The notes below the pieces were generated by a model, which was given only the letters and a program-made list of their open reading frames with translations, searched no databases and had not been told where the DNA came from. Below, one piece after another: positions 1-6,107 of a stretch of 7,462 nt of DNA (the stretch's first letter is position 1; the number at the start of each line of letters is the position of its first letter). This DNA comes from RGIG3009 sp045590415 (GTDB taxonomy: Bacteria; Bacillota; Clostridia; Oscillospirales; Acutalibacteraceae). Both the position numbers and the translations under genes were made by a program. The DNA is taken from assembly GCA_045590415.1 (NCBI GenBank), contig JAZNRA010000005.1, positions 1 to 7,462 of the forward strand. The letters are read 5' to 3'.

Positions 1-983
1 ATCTGGCTGGTGTAGGAGTTCTCGTTGTCGTACCAGGACACGACCTGTACCTGATAGGTATCGTCGTCGATCTTGGTGACCATGGTCTGGGTCGCATCGA
101 ACAGAGAACCGTAACGGATGCCGATGACGTCGGAGGAGACGATCTGATCCTCGTTGTAGCCATAGGACTCGTTAGCAGCTGCTTTCATCGCAGCGTTGAT
201 GCCCTCTTTGGTAACGTCCTTGCCCTTGACAACGGCAACCAAAATAGTGGTGGAGCCGGTGCAGGTGGGAACGCGCTGAGCGGAACCGATCAGTTTACCG
301 TTGTGTTCCGGAATAACCAGGCCGATCGCTTTCGCAGCGCCGGTGGAGTTGGGAACGATGTTCTGCGCGCCGGCGCGGGCACGGCGGAGGTCACCCTTGC
401 GGTGCGGGCCGTCCAGGATCATCTGATCGCCGGTGTAGGCATGCACAGTGGTCATGATACCGCTCTGGATCGGTGCATAGTTGTTGAGCGCCTTCGCCAT
501 CGGAGCGAGGCAGTTCGTGGTGCAGGAAGCCGCGGAGATGATGGTATCGTCAGCGGTCAGGGTTTCATGGTTGGTGTTGAAAACGATGGTCTTCAGGTCG
601 CTGCCTGCGGGAGCGGAGATAACGACCTTCTTTGCGCCGGCATCAATGTGTGCCTGGCTCTTGTCCTTGCTGCAGTAGAAGCCGGTGCACTCGAGCACGA
701 CGTCCACGCCGATCTCGCCCCAGGGCAGATCCGCAGCGTTTTTCTCGGCATAGATCTTGAGCTCTTTGCCGTCTACGGTGATGGTACCGGCCTCGTCGTC
801 CGCCACGACGGTGTGACCGTCATAACGACCCTGAGCGGTGTCGTACTTCAAAAGATGAGCCAGCATGCTGGGTTTGGTAAGATCGTTGATCGCAACGATT
901 TCGTAGCCCTCGGCGCCGAACATCTGACGGAACGCCAAGCGGCCGATGCGGCCAAAGCCATTGATTGCAACTTTAACTGCCAT
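1..983 (-). CDS. gap: Glyceraldehyde-3-phosphate dehydrogenase, type I (C-terminus off the left edge)
   Basis: Cytosolic glycolytic enzyme that oxidises glyceraldehyde-3-phosphate with NAD+ and phosphate to 1,3-bisphosphoglycerate. The 327 visible residues start MAVKVAINGFGRIGR, with the Rossmann dinucleotide loop GFGRIGR at residues 9-15. An Asp in AINDL (residue 34) fits NAD+ rather than NADP+ preference. The catalytic Cys is C154 in SCTTNCLAP and its partner His is H181 in TTVHAYTGDQ. RRARAGAQNIVPNSTGAAKA (201-220) and SWYDNENSY near the window edge are also family hallmarks. The family is usually about 335-340 residues, so only some ten residues are missing. The ATG start is supported by an AGGAGG site at 992-997, eight bases upstream. 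The gene has its own promoter at 1018-1046 and appears to be separately transcribed from the membrane-protein gene upstream. Identification is certain; only the C-terminus is unseen. Confidence 0.98.
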   Translation of the reverse strand, partial: MAVKVAINGFGRIGRLAFRQMFGAEGYEIVAINDLTKPSMLAHLLKYDTAQGRYDGHTVVADDEAGTITVDGKELKIYAEKNAADLPWGEIGVDVVLECTGFYCSKDKSQAHIDAGAKKVVISAPAGSDLKTIVFNTNHETLTADDTIISAASCTTNCLAPMAKALNNYAPIQSGIMTTVHAYTGDQMILDGPHRKGDLRRARAGAQNIVPNSTGAAKAIGLVIPEHNGKLIGSAQRVPTCTGSTTILVAVVKGKDVTKEGINAAMKAAANESYGYNEDQIVSSDVIGIRYGSLFDATQTMVTKIDDDTYQVQVVSWYDNENSYTSQ

Positions 984-1017
984 AACTAAATTCCTCCAAT
1001 TTATTTAATCTTTTATC

Positions 1018-1046
1018 ATATTACACTCTTTGAGCATAATTTTCAA
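1018..1046 (-). promoter_or_regulatory. Probable sigma-A promoter of gap
   Basis: Read on the minus strand, a TTGAAA -35 box (1041-1046) is followed after exactly 17 bases by a TAATAT -10 box (1018-1023). This predicts a start near 1011 and a leader of about 28 bases that includes the AGGAGG site at 992-997. The -35 matches consensus at 5/6 and the -10 at 4/6. An overlapping TATGAT three bases downstream could serve as an alternative -10. No operator-like palindrome is evident. Confidence 0.6.
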
Positions 1047-1085
1047 GAACTTTGATAAAATTTTAACCACTAAGCCAAAATTTAT

Positions 1086-1119
1086 ACCGTTGTAGCAAGG
1101 ATTCCGTCCTTTGAACGGT
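1086..1119 (-). terminator. Weak hairpin after the membrane-protein gene
   Basis: ACCGTT and AACGGT form a 6-bp outer stem, and AAGGA/TCCTT a 5-bp inner stem, separated by an asymmetric internal loop. The hairpin begins 18 bases past the stop codon of the upstream minus-strand gene. On the minus strand it is followed only by an ATAAATTTT stretch, which is a poor U-tract. On the plus strand it is followed by a run of six T, so it may work better against antisense transcription out of gap. It may be bidirectional or not functional. Confidence 0.3.
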
Positions 1120-1136
1120 TTTTTCGTGGATTTTGC

Positions 1137-2108
1137 CTAAGAATCAAACTTTTCATCCTCTGAGTCTTGCACCGTAAACCACTGATCACTGATTAAATAC
1201 TCAGCACCGACACCGTCGCCGTCGTCCTCTGCCGTCGGCCTCTCCTGCCGTTCAAACGCTTCCTCTTCGCAAGGGAATCCGTACCCCTGTGCAAACGCGG
1301 TCGCAAACGCGAGCACCGCCACACCGAAATCCGGCGCCGTCACCAGCGCGCAAGTCTCAAACGCCGCCTGATCCTGCGCCAAAAACAAGCCGACCTGCGT
1401 TACAGCGCTGATCGCGCACAGCAAACCGGTACAAAGCGAAAGCCCTAAGAAAAAGCGGGAAGGTTTTTCGCCGACACCGCTGACGTAACGCGCAAATACG
1501 ATGAAAAAGAGCATTTCAAACACGATCGTTCCGAGATCGTACAAATTACGATACAACCCAAGCGAGCTGACGTGTGAAGTGATATAACGAATCAGGCGCA
1601 CCCAACTCCATAAAACCGGCGCTAACGCGATAAGGGGCATGAGACCGCGCTTGCACACCCCTTTGCACCACCAGTTCACCGCCAGTAATAAGAAAAAGAT
1701 GCCTCCTATAAGACCGGCCACGATCAACAAGGACACGAAAAACCCGTCAAGCCCGCCCTCTGAAGCTTTGCTCGGATACGGCATGATCCCTAAGGTAAAC
1801 CATTCGTGTGCGGTCACCAACGAAGCGACCAACATCGTTGCGCCGGCAACTGCCGCTCCCGCCGCAACCACGCCTGCCACGCGGCCGCCTACCGTGATCG
1901 GCGGGGTGCTTTTCAACGCGCATAGCGTAAGTAATGCAACAAGCAAAACACCGGTAACTGCGAGCGCAACGCCATACGGCAACGGCTCAACAAACGCCGT
2001 CGGTGTCAATGCCGTTCGCCAGATCGCAAGCAGCACCGCCGCCACGACCGTCAGCACACAAGCTTGTCGTATTTGCTGTTGTGTCATCCCGTTTTGTTTC
2101 AGTTTCAT
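1137..2108 (-). CDS. Uncharacterised multi-pass membrane protein, about eight helices with acidic C-terminal tail
   Basis: I do not recognise a named family. Counting from the ATG at 2108 (323 residues), hydrophobic helices lie near residues 16-34, 44-65, 77-99, 122-145, 155-172, 193-211, 218-243 and 258-274. Helix 5 carries the pattern LAPVLWSWVRLI, and the following segment has NLYDLG and FARYVSGV. Residues 280-323 form a soluble tail rich in Asp and Glu (for example EEE, AEDDGDG, DSEDEK), presumably cytoplasmic. No transporter, enzyme or signalling motif is visible. A GTG three codons upstream (2117) is in frame, but it lies inside the Shine-Dalgarno sequence AGGTGA that serves the ATG, so the ATG is preferred. 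The gene sits between citrate synthase and gap on the same strand, but both intergenic gaps contain promoter or terminator signals, so a shared operon is doubtful. It is certainly coding, with unknown function. Confidence 0.85.
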   Translation of the reverse strand: MKLKQNGMTQQQIRQACVLTVVAAVLLAIWRTALTPTAFVEPLPYGVALAVTGVLLVALLTLCALKSTPPITVGGRVAGVVAAGAAVAGATMLVASLVTAHEWFTLGIMPYPSKASEGGLDGFFVSLLIVAGLIGGIFFLLLAVNWWCKGVCKRGLMPLIALAPVLWSWVRLIRYITSHVSSLGLYRNLYDLGTIVFEMLFFIVFARYVSGVGEKPSRFFLGLSLCTGLLCAISAVTQVGLFLAQDQAAFETCALVTAPDFGVAVLAFATAFAQGYGFPCEEEAFERQERPTAEDDGDGVGAEYLISDQWFTVQDSEDEKFDS

Positions 2109-2113
2109 ACGCT

Positions 2114-2119
2114 TCACCT
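2114..2119 (-). promoter_or_regulatory. Ribosome binding site that decides the start of the membrane-protein gene
   Basis: AGGTGA on the minus strand lies five bases before the ATG at 2108. The longer reading would start at the GTG contained within this same AGGTGA, leaving that GTG with no binding site of its own. This favours the ATG. Confidence 0.6.
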
Positions 2120-2126
2120 AAAATAC

Positions 2127-2154
2127 ATTTTACCACATATTTTCACAAAATCAA
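2127..2154 (-). promoter_or_regulatory. Possible promoter of the membrane-protein gene
   Basis: On the minus strand a TTGATT (2149-2154) and a TAAAAT (2127-2132) are separated by 16 bases, matching the sigma-A boxes at 4/6 and 5/6. The predicted start near 2120 would leave a leader of only about 12 bases before the ATG at 2108, with the Shine-Dalgarno at the very 5' end. That is short enough to lower confidence. It lies just after the citrate synthase terminator, as expected for a separate transcription unit. Confidence 0.35.
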
Positions 2155-2170
2155 TCGCGTTTTCGTTGCT

Positions 2171-2207
2171 CAAAACACGGCACACCGCTTATCACACGAT
2201 GTGCCGT
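2171..2207 (-). terminator. Rho-independent terminator of citrate synthase
   Basis: Just past the citrate synthase stop, ACGGCACA pairs perfectly with TGTGCCGT (8 bp). The stem extends by four further pairs (two of them G-T) around a loop of about seven bases. On the minus strand it is followed by GTTTTG, a short but usable U-tract. Confidence 0.7.
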
Positions 2208-2213
2208 CCTTTG

Positions 2214-3569
2214 TTATCTGTCTTCCAATTCAACATACGGCTTATCCTTGCTGAACGGCTTGTATGCCGGTCGGATAATGCGGTTCCCGGTGAGATATTC
2301 CTCCATGCGATGCGCGCACCAACCGCTGATACGAGCCACCGCAAACAACGGGGTGTATAGTTCCTCGGGAATGCCGAGCGAGCGGTATACCAGCCCCGAA
2401 TACATATCCACGTTTGAACAAACCGCGCGGTCAATGCCGCGCACTTTAAGCATGACACCCGGTGACAGACGCTCTACGGCATCCAGCAAACGGAACTCGT
2501 CTCCGTAGCCGTTTTTCTCCGCCATGCGCGCCGCCTCCTGCTTGAGCAGAACGGAACGCGGATCGGACAAGGTATACACCGCATGCCCCATACCGTAAAT
2601 AAGTCCCGAGCCGTCGCCGGCTTCGCGGCGTAACATTTTACCGAGATAGTCGGCAATCTGTTCGTCGTCACTCGTGTCGCGGATGTTCGTTTTCATGTCG
2701 TGCAACATTTGTGTAACCTTCATATTTGCACCACCGTGACGGGGTCCTTTCAAGGCACCGATCGCCGCCGCAATCGCGGAATACGTATCGGTACCGGCTG
2801 ACGACAACACGCGCGTCGTAAACGCGGAGTTGTTACCGCCGCCGTGCTCGGCGTGCAGCATGAGGCACAGGTCCAACAACCGCGCTTCCTCTTCCGTGTA
2901 CCGTGCATCCGCGCGAATGGTACGCAGAATCGTCTCGGAAGTGGACAAACCGGGAAGGGTCTGATGGAAATACATACTTTCCTTGTCATAGTGACGGCGC
3001 TTGACCTGATACGCATATCCGAGTGCCGCAGGCAACATCGCGATCAGTTGAATACACTGACGCAGTACGTTTTCCACATTTTCCGGTTCGGGATGATCGT
3101 CGTACGAATACATGGCAAGCACCGAGCGCGCCATTTTGTTCATAATATTCGGTGACGGTGCCTTTAAGATCATATCCTCGGCAAAGTATTCCGGCAACTC
3201 GCGATTGTCGGACAACAGCTCACAGAAATCACGCAGCTGCTCAGCGGTGGGCAACGAGCCGAACAAGAGCAAGAATACGACCTCTTCAAAGCCAAAACGG
3301 CCTTGTCCGTAACTGCCGCGCACCAGATCTTCAATCGCGTAACCGCGATAGGTCAATTCACCCTTGACCGGCAGCTTTTCACCCTCGGACAGCACGTATC
3401 CGTGAACATTACAAATACGGGTAAGTCCCGCCACGACACCGGTGCCGTCTGCATTACGCAACCCGCGCTTAACATCGTACTTGCTATAGCGTTCCGGATC
3501 GATCCGGTTATTTTCTTTCACTTGCTCGCATAAAGATGTAAACAAGCTGTTTTTGCATGCGATATCCAA
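2214..3569 (-). CDS. Citrate synthase
   Basis: Cytosolic enzyme condensing acetyl-CoA with oxaloacetate to citrate, the entry to the oxidative branch that supplies 2-oxoglutarate for glutamate. The 451 residues cover the full family length. The three catalytic positions are visible: H242 in LHAEHGGGNNSAFTTR, H278 in GPRHGGAN and D388 in NVDMYSG. GMGHAVYTLSDPR (326-338) and the Arg in VARISGWCAHR (411-421) are conserved substrate-binding regions. NADGTGVVAGLTRI (39-52) resembles the N-terminus of clostridial citrate synthases. The start is TTG: an in-frame TGA lies six codons upstream, no ATG occurs before residue 133, and AAAGGG (3580-3585) precedes the TTG by ten bases. A near-consensus promoter lies at 3605-3633 and a terminator at 2171-2207, so the gene is monocistronic. 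No aconitase or isocitrate dehydrogenase is adjacent. A 2-methylcitrate synthase activity cannot be excluded from sequence alone. The names gltA and citZ are both used for such genes, so no symbol is given. Confidence 0.95.
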   Translation of the reverse strand: MDIACKNSLFTSLCEQVKENNRIDPERYSKYDVKRGLRNADGTGVVAGLTRICNVHGYVLSEGEKLPVKGELTYRGYAIEDLVRGSYGQGRFGFEEVVFLLLFGSLPTAEQLRDFCELLSDNRELPEYFAEDMILKAPSPNIMNKMARSVLAMYSYDDHPEPENVENVLRQCIQLIAMLPAALGYAYQVKRRHYDKESMYFHQTLPGLSTSETILRTIRADARYTEEEARLLDLCLMLHAEHGGGNNSAFTTRVLSSAGTDTYSAIAAAIGALKGPRHGGANMKVTQMLHDMKTNIRDTSDDEQIADYLGKMLRREAGDGSGLIYGMGHAVYTLSDPRSVLLKQEAARMAEKNGYGDEFRLLDAVERLSPGVMLKVRGIDRAVCSNVDMYSGLVYRSLGIPEELYTPLFAVARISGWCAHRMEEYLTGNRIIRPAYKPFSKDKPYVELEDR

Positions 3570-3604
3570 TGAGAAACAGCCCTTTCAAAAAGAATAGTGT
3601 TTCC

Positions 3605-3633
3605 ATTATGCACGGAACACTCAAAAAAGTCAA
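3605..3633 (-). promoter_or_regulatory. Sigma-A promoter of citrate synthase
   Basis: On the minus strand TTGACT (3628-3633) and CATAAT (3605-3610) are 17 bases apart, each matching consensus at 5/6. Transcription would start near 3598, giving a leader of about 28 bases that includes AAAGGG and supports the TTG start at 3569. The -35 box lies only 12 bases from the Shine-Dalgarno of the divergent spoIID gene, so the two genes share a very compact control region. Confidence 0.75.
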
Positions 3634-3645
3634 ATGTTTTTTGTC

Positions 3646-3650
3646 GGAGG
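3646..3650 (+). promoter_or_regulatory. Ribosome binding site that decides the spoIID start
   Basis: GGAGG lies nine bases before the ATG at 3660. The reading frame is open further upstream to a GTG at 3597, but that extension is hydrophilic, has no binding site and would bury the hydrophobic signal sequence. The ATG at 3660 is therefore chosen. Confidence 0.75.
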
Positions 3651-3659
3651 ATGGTTGCT

Positions 3660-4637
3660 ATGAAGCCGTATATCGGAATCTGCTTATTGTGTTATTGCCT
3701 GTTTTTACTGTTGCCGCTGCCGACCTTGCCGAAATCCGTCAATTCGTCGGACGAGCCGTCACCCACACCTGACACTTCATATGAAACACCCACCGAGCCA
3801 AACGGTGCGGTCTTCAAAGTGTTGGACGCGGATGCCGGTGTCATTTACACCTTTGCCGAACGCGACTTCCTCATTTATACCGTGGCATCGGAAATGCCGG
3901 CATCCTATCCGACGGAGGCACTCAAAGCGCAGGCGGTCGCCACCTACACCTATTACACCTACGAAAAAGCCCGACAAGCCGAAAACACCGCCGCCCTGCA
4001 GGGTGCGGATTTTTCCGCCGTCCCCTCCACCTTCCCCGAAACCTATTCGCCGGAAGGACTTAAAAAGTATTGGGGCGACAACTACGATACCCATCTGCAA
4101 ACCGTTGCCGCGGCGGTGGATGCGGTCTACGGAAAACAGATCCTGTATGACGGCTCACCGATCTTCGCCGCCTACCACAGTGCCAACGCAGGAAAGACCG
4201 AATCCTCAAGCATCGTTTGGGGAAACGAATTTGCGTATTTACAACCGGTCGTCAGCAGCGGCGATACGCTGTCCCCGCATTACAAGACGACCGTCGTCGT
4301 GTCCGATTCCGACTTTGCCGCCGCCTTTCCCGAGCTGTCCCTGACAGGCGACGCCGGCGGATGGATCACGGGTACACCCGCCGTGACGGAATCCGGCACG
4401 GTGACGTCGATCACCATCGGCGGCACGGACTATACCGGCAAGCAGGTGCGTGAAGCGCTGGGGCTCCGCTCCGCCTGCTTTTCGGTCGCCCACGGCACCG
4501 ACGGCTTTACCTTCACCGTCAGCGGCTACGGTCACGGCGTCGGCATGAGCCAGCACGGCGCCAAAGCCATGGCGGGGCAGGGCTTTACCTATGACGAGAT
4601 CCTGCGCCATTATTATACCGGCGTGACCATCGAATAG
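3660..4637 (+). CDS. spoIID: SpoIID/LytB domain sporulation protein (peptidoglycan lytic transglycosylase family)
   Basis: SpoIID is a membrane-anchored lytic transglycosylase that works with SpoIIM and SpoIIP to thin septal peptidoglycan during forespore engulfment; this role is known from Bacillus and Clostridioides. The 325-residue protein has an N-terminal hydrophobic anchor (about residues 4-22) and a Pro/Ser/Thr-rich linker. The SpoIID domain begins near residue 65 with YTVASEMPASYPTEALKAQA; E78 in SEMP corresponds to the catalytic Glu of B. subtilis SpoIID. Further conserved blocks are YHSANAGKTE (172-181) and the C-terminal GYGHGVGMSQHGA (289-301) followed by HYYTGV. There are no cysteines near the YHSANAGKTE block, so a Cys-containing zinc site like that reported for the C. 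difficile enzyme is not apparent. In B. subtilis the gene is under sigma-E, but no convincing sigma-E or sigma-A promoter is visible in the short gap upstream. A generic LytB-like cell-wall amidase modifier is the alternative reading. Confidence 0.9.
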   Translation: MKPYIGICLLCYCLFLLLPLPTLPKSVNSSDEPSPTPDTSYETPTEPNGAVFKVLDADAGVIYTFAERDFLIYTVASEMPASYPTEALKAQAVATYTYYTYEKARQAENTAALQGADFSAVPSTFPETYSPEGLKKYWGDNYDTHLQTVAAAVDAVYGKQILYDGSPIFAAYHSANAGKTESSSIVWGNEFAYLQPVVSSGDTLSPHYKTTVVVSDSDFAAAFPELSLTGDAGGWITGTPAVTESGTVTSITIGGTDYTGKQVREALGLRSACFSVAHGTDGFTFTVSGYGHGVGMSQHGAKAMAGQGFTYDEILRHYYTGVTIE

Positions 4638-4640
4638 CCG

Positions 4641-5360
4641 TCAGTCCTCCTTTTTCTTTTGTACACGCAACAATAGTTTTTCGACCCAGCCCTTTTTGAA
4701 TTTCAACGAAACGTATCCGATGAGCGAAATAAACGCCGCACCGATCGAATCCACGATCAGATCGGTCATGGTATCCGAAAGTGCCGCACGGCCGGCAAGC
4801 GGCTCTCCGTTCGCCAAGGAATGCTTTTGCATGTTCATCGTAAGCACCCCGTCTGCCGCAAACTCGTAGATTTCCCACACCACGTCTACCGCGATCGCAA
4901 AGCAAAAAGCAAACACCGCTACGAACGCAGGACTCAAATTAAACGGTACGCGATCGGTTTTGTTGAGAAGCGTCAGCACCGAAAACCCAAGCGCCCCCAA
5001 CGCGATCCCGCTGAACGTGTGCAGGATCGTATCCCAATGCGGGACGAGGAAATAAAACCCGCGCACCTCGCCGAGATAGATCGAACAATAAAGAAAAACC
5101 GCATACAGCACCATCATAAACGAGGGGATCTCTACGCCCCATTTGCGGTACAGCCAACGCGGAAGCATCATGGCAAAGATGCCGAGAACGGATTGCAGCA
5201 GCATGAGCACGTAGTCGCTCTTAATGCGCGTATACCCCTCGGTCGGAACAGCGGGTGCCAGGATCATGGCAACTGCCACCACGACCGTCGATGCTACCAT
5301 TGTAATAAACACGGCAAGCGAAACGACCTGCCGTGCGGCCCCCTTGTGTTTCATTTTCAC
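4641..5360 (-). CDS. YjdF/DUF2238-like integral membrane protein
   Basis: A 239-residue protein with about six membrane helices (near residues 12-34, 46-66, 80-97, 112-133, 145-165 and 203-219). Polar motifs at the membrane face match my recollection of the YjdF/DUF2238 family: LGEVRGFYF (96-104), HWDTILHTFSG (108-118), WEIYEFAAD (162-170), NMQK (176-179), DTMTDL (196-201) and DSIGA (204-208). The conserved Trp-Asp-His and Glu/Asp clusters hint at metal or phosphate chemistry, but the biochemical role is not established. The start is either the GTG at 5360 or the ATG two codons on (5354); AAGGTGG lies four or ten bases upstream respectively, so the choice is open. Its stop codon is three bases from that of the convergent spoIID gene, leaving no room for a terminator between them. 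No good promoter was found in the bases upstream. The C-terminal KKK is presumably cytoplasmic. Confidence 0.85.
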   Translation of the reverse strand: MKMKHKGAARQVVSLAVFITMVASTVVVAVAMILAPAVPTEGYTRIKSDYVLMLLQSVLGIFAMMLPRWLYRKWGVEIPSFMMVLYAVFLYCSIYLGEVRGFYFLVPHWDTILHTFSGIALGALGFSVLTLLNKTDRVPFNLSPAFVAVFAFCFAIAVDVVWEIYEFAADGVLTMNMQKHSLANGEPLAGRAALSDTMTDLIVDSIGAAFISLIGYVSLKFKKGWVEKLLLRVQKKKED

Positions 5361-5525
5361 GTGACCACCTTCTTTGCTTCCAGTATATGCCGCCTATAGC
5401 AGATTTTGGTGAATAAACCGTAAATTTGCCGCTATCTTTCCTTATCATAACCACAACACGTATCTTTTTTCTTGTTGCTTTCCAAAATTCCGTATCAAAC
5501 CTGTTTGAGGTGAAAAGCAAAAAAC

Positions 5526-5557
5526 AAAATCCCGTTCACGCAAGAGAACGGGATTTT
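5526..5557 (-). terminator. Strong, bidirectional-looking terminator of the OB-fold lipoprotein gene
   Basis: A perfect 12-bp stem (AAAATCCCGTTC with GAACGGGATTTT) closes an eight-base loop. On the minus strand the stem ends in T-rich sequence (TTTTGTTTTTTG), giving a good U-tract about 50 bases past the lipoprotein stop. The plus strand also has a T-run, but no plus-strand gene precedes it. Confidence 0.85.
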
Positions 5558-5605
5558 TGTCATTCGTGTCCGAAAAAGAACTGGGTGAAAACCGAGGATT
5601 TTCTA

Positions 5606-6025
5606 TTATTTTACTTTCATAACAGTTGCATTTTGAATTGTAACGGACTGTGTCACCAAATCACCGGTAATTTTTACGGTGTCGCCATCCCGTAATTCTG
5701 CAATAATCGGATCATCGCTCTTCAAGCAGATGCTCCAACCGTTTTGCGTATCAATCATAATGAAACCATACGTTCCATACCCACTGCCTATATCAGAAAT
5801 TTTATCAACAACTTCAATTTCTTGTCCGGCATATTTTTGATTAAACGCTGTTACATTTTCTCTCCACAGATCAGGAATCTCATCCACCTTAAATTTTTCA
5901 CTACTGCCATCCGAATATGTGACTTTGGCATATAAGGACGACGAGCCACCCGCAGAATTACCGCAAGCGGATAATCCAACACAGATTAAAAGAATTGCAA
6001 ACAGTACACATAGAACTTTTTTCAT
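5606..6025 (-). CDS. Small lipoprotein with probable OB-fold (tRNA_anti-like) domain
   Basis: A 139-residue secreted lipoprotein. Residues 1-20 are a signal peptide (MKK, then a hydrophobic core) ending in the lipobox LSAC, with C21 as the lipidated residue. A Gly/Ser-rich linker follows. The C-terminal 80 residues resemble the OB-fold domain found in many Gram-positive lipoproteins and called tRNA_anti-like: FNQKYAGQEIEVVDKISDI, then a strand with GFIMID and SICLK, then LRDGDTVKITGDL and a closing strand. The name reflects fold similarity and does not imply tRNA binding; a role at the outer membrane face is all that can be inferred. AAAGGAGAGG (6031-6040) lies five bases before the ATG. The promoter at 6068-6096 is near consensus and overlaps two palindromes shared with the divergent XRE gene, suggesting repression by that regulator. 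The gene is more AT-rich than its neighbours (24 G/C in 5881-5940), fitting a different origin. Confidence 0.85.
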   Translation of the reverse strand: MKKVLCVLFAILLICVGLSACGNSAGGSSSLYAKVTYSDGSSEKFKVDEIPDLWRENVTAFNQKYAGQEIEVVDKISDIGSGYGTYGFIMIDTQNGWSICLKSDDPIIAELRDGDTVKITGDLVTQSVTIQNATVMKVK

Positions 6026-6046
6026 AAAAACCTCTCCTTTATAAAT

Positions 6047-6061
6047 ATACCATATTGGGAT
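6047..6061 (+). promoter_or_regulatory. Candidate operator O1 (palindrome)
   Basis: ATACCATATTGGGAT has the symmetric form AT-N-CCA-N3-TGG-N-AT. The symmetry extends outward to 6039-6069, a 31-base near-perfect palindrome apart from one internal pair (6049/6059) and the centre. It lies at the predicted start site of the lipoprotein promoter. The likely ligand is the XRE protein encoded next door; this is inferred from position and symmetry. Confidence 0.65.
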
Positions 6062-6064
6062 ATT

Positions 6065-6070
6065 TATAAT
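6065..6070 (+). promoter_or_regulatory. Possible -10 box for the XRE gene
   Basis: A perfect TATAAT lies between the two palindromes on the plus strand, with a predicted start near 6077 and a leader of about 30 bases. No good -35 box is present 17 bases upstream (TAAATA at 6042-6047). An alternative is GATAAT at 6083-6088, which is preceded by TGG and so has extended -10 character. Either choice would place the promoter under the operators. Confidence 0.35.
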
Positions 6071-6096
6071 ATACCATTGTGGGATAATAATGTCAA
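6068..6096 (-). promoter_or_regulatory. Near-consensus sigma-A promoter of the OB-fold lipoprotein
   Basis: On the minus strand a perfect TTGACA (6091-6096) is followed after 17 bases by TATATT (6068-6073, 5/6). The predicted start is near 6061. One palindrome (6071-6085) lies across the edge of the -10 box and the spacer, and the other (6047-6061) covers roughly +1 to +15, a layout typical of a strong promoter held off by a repressor. Confidence 0.8.
6071..6085 (+). promoter_or_regulatory. Candidate operator O2 (palindrome)
   Basis: ATACCATTGTGGGAT has the same AT-N-CCA-N3-TGG-N-AT form as O1 and is centred 24 bases from it. Over a 20-base frame (6045-6064 and 6069-6088) the two sites agree at 17 positions. 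O2 overlaps the -10 edge and spacer of the lipoprotein promoter and ends about ten bases before the Shine-Dalgarno of the XRE gene, so it could also mediate autoregulation. Confidence 0.65.
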
Positions 6097-6103
6097 GAGG
6101 TGA
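6096..6103 (+). promoter_or_regulatory. Ribosome binding site that decides the XRE start
   Basis: AGAGGTGA ends four bases before the ATG at 6108. An in-frame ATG at 6090 exists, but it lies upstream of this site and has none of its own, so the shorter protein is preferred. Confidence 0.7.
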
Positions 6104-6107
6104 TTTG

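Noticed and set aside
303..989. Long plus-strand open frame across gap
   Set aside because: It lies antisense to an unmistakable GAPDH gene, has no recognisable domain and arises from the GC-rich codon use of gap.
1639..2254. Plus-strand open frames opposite the membrane-protein gene
   Set aside because: They have low-complexity Ala/Thr/Ser/Pro composition and no binding site, and they mirror the hydrophobic codons of the real gene on the other strand.
3590..3645. Sigma-E-type promoter for spoIID
   Set aside because: GAATAGT and CATTATGC loosely recall sigma-E boxes, but their spacing and several key bases do not fit.
3777..4610. Minus-strand and other-frame open readings within spoIID
   Set aside because: They overlap a complete SpoIID domain protein with conserved motifs and have no promoter, binding site or recognisable product of their own.
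5221..5520. Minus-strand frame of 99 residues overlapping the start of the yjdF-like gene
   Set aside because: It has no plausible ribosome binding site or family resemblance and runs out of frame into the real gene.
5361..5520. Promoter for the yjdF-like gene
   Set aside because: TATACT and TATGAT occur on the minus strand, but neither has an acceptable -35 box at 16-18 bases, so no promoter is annotated.
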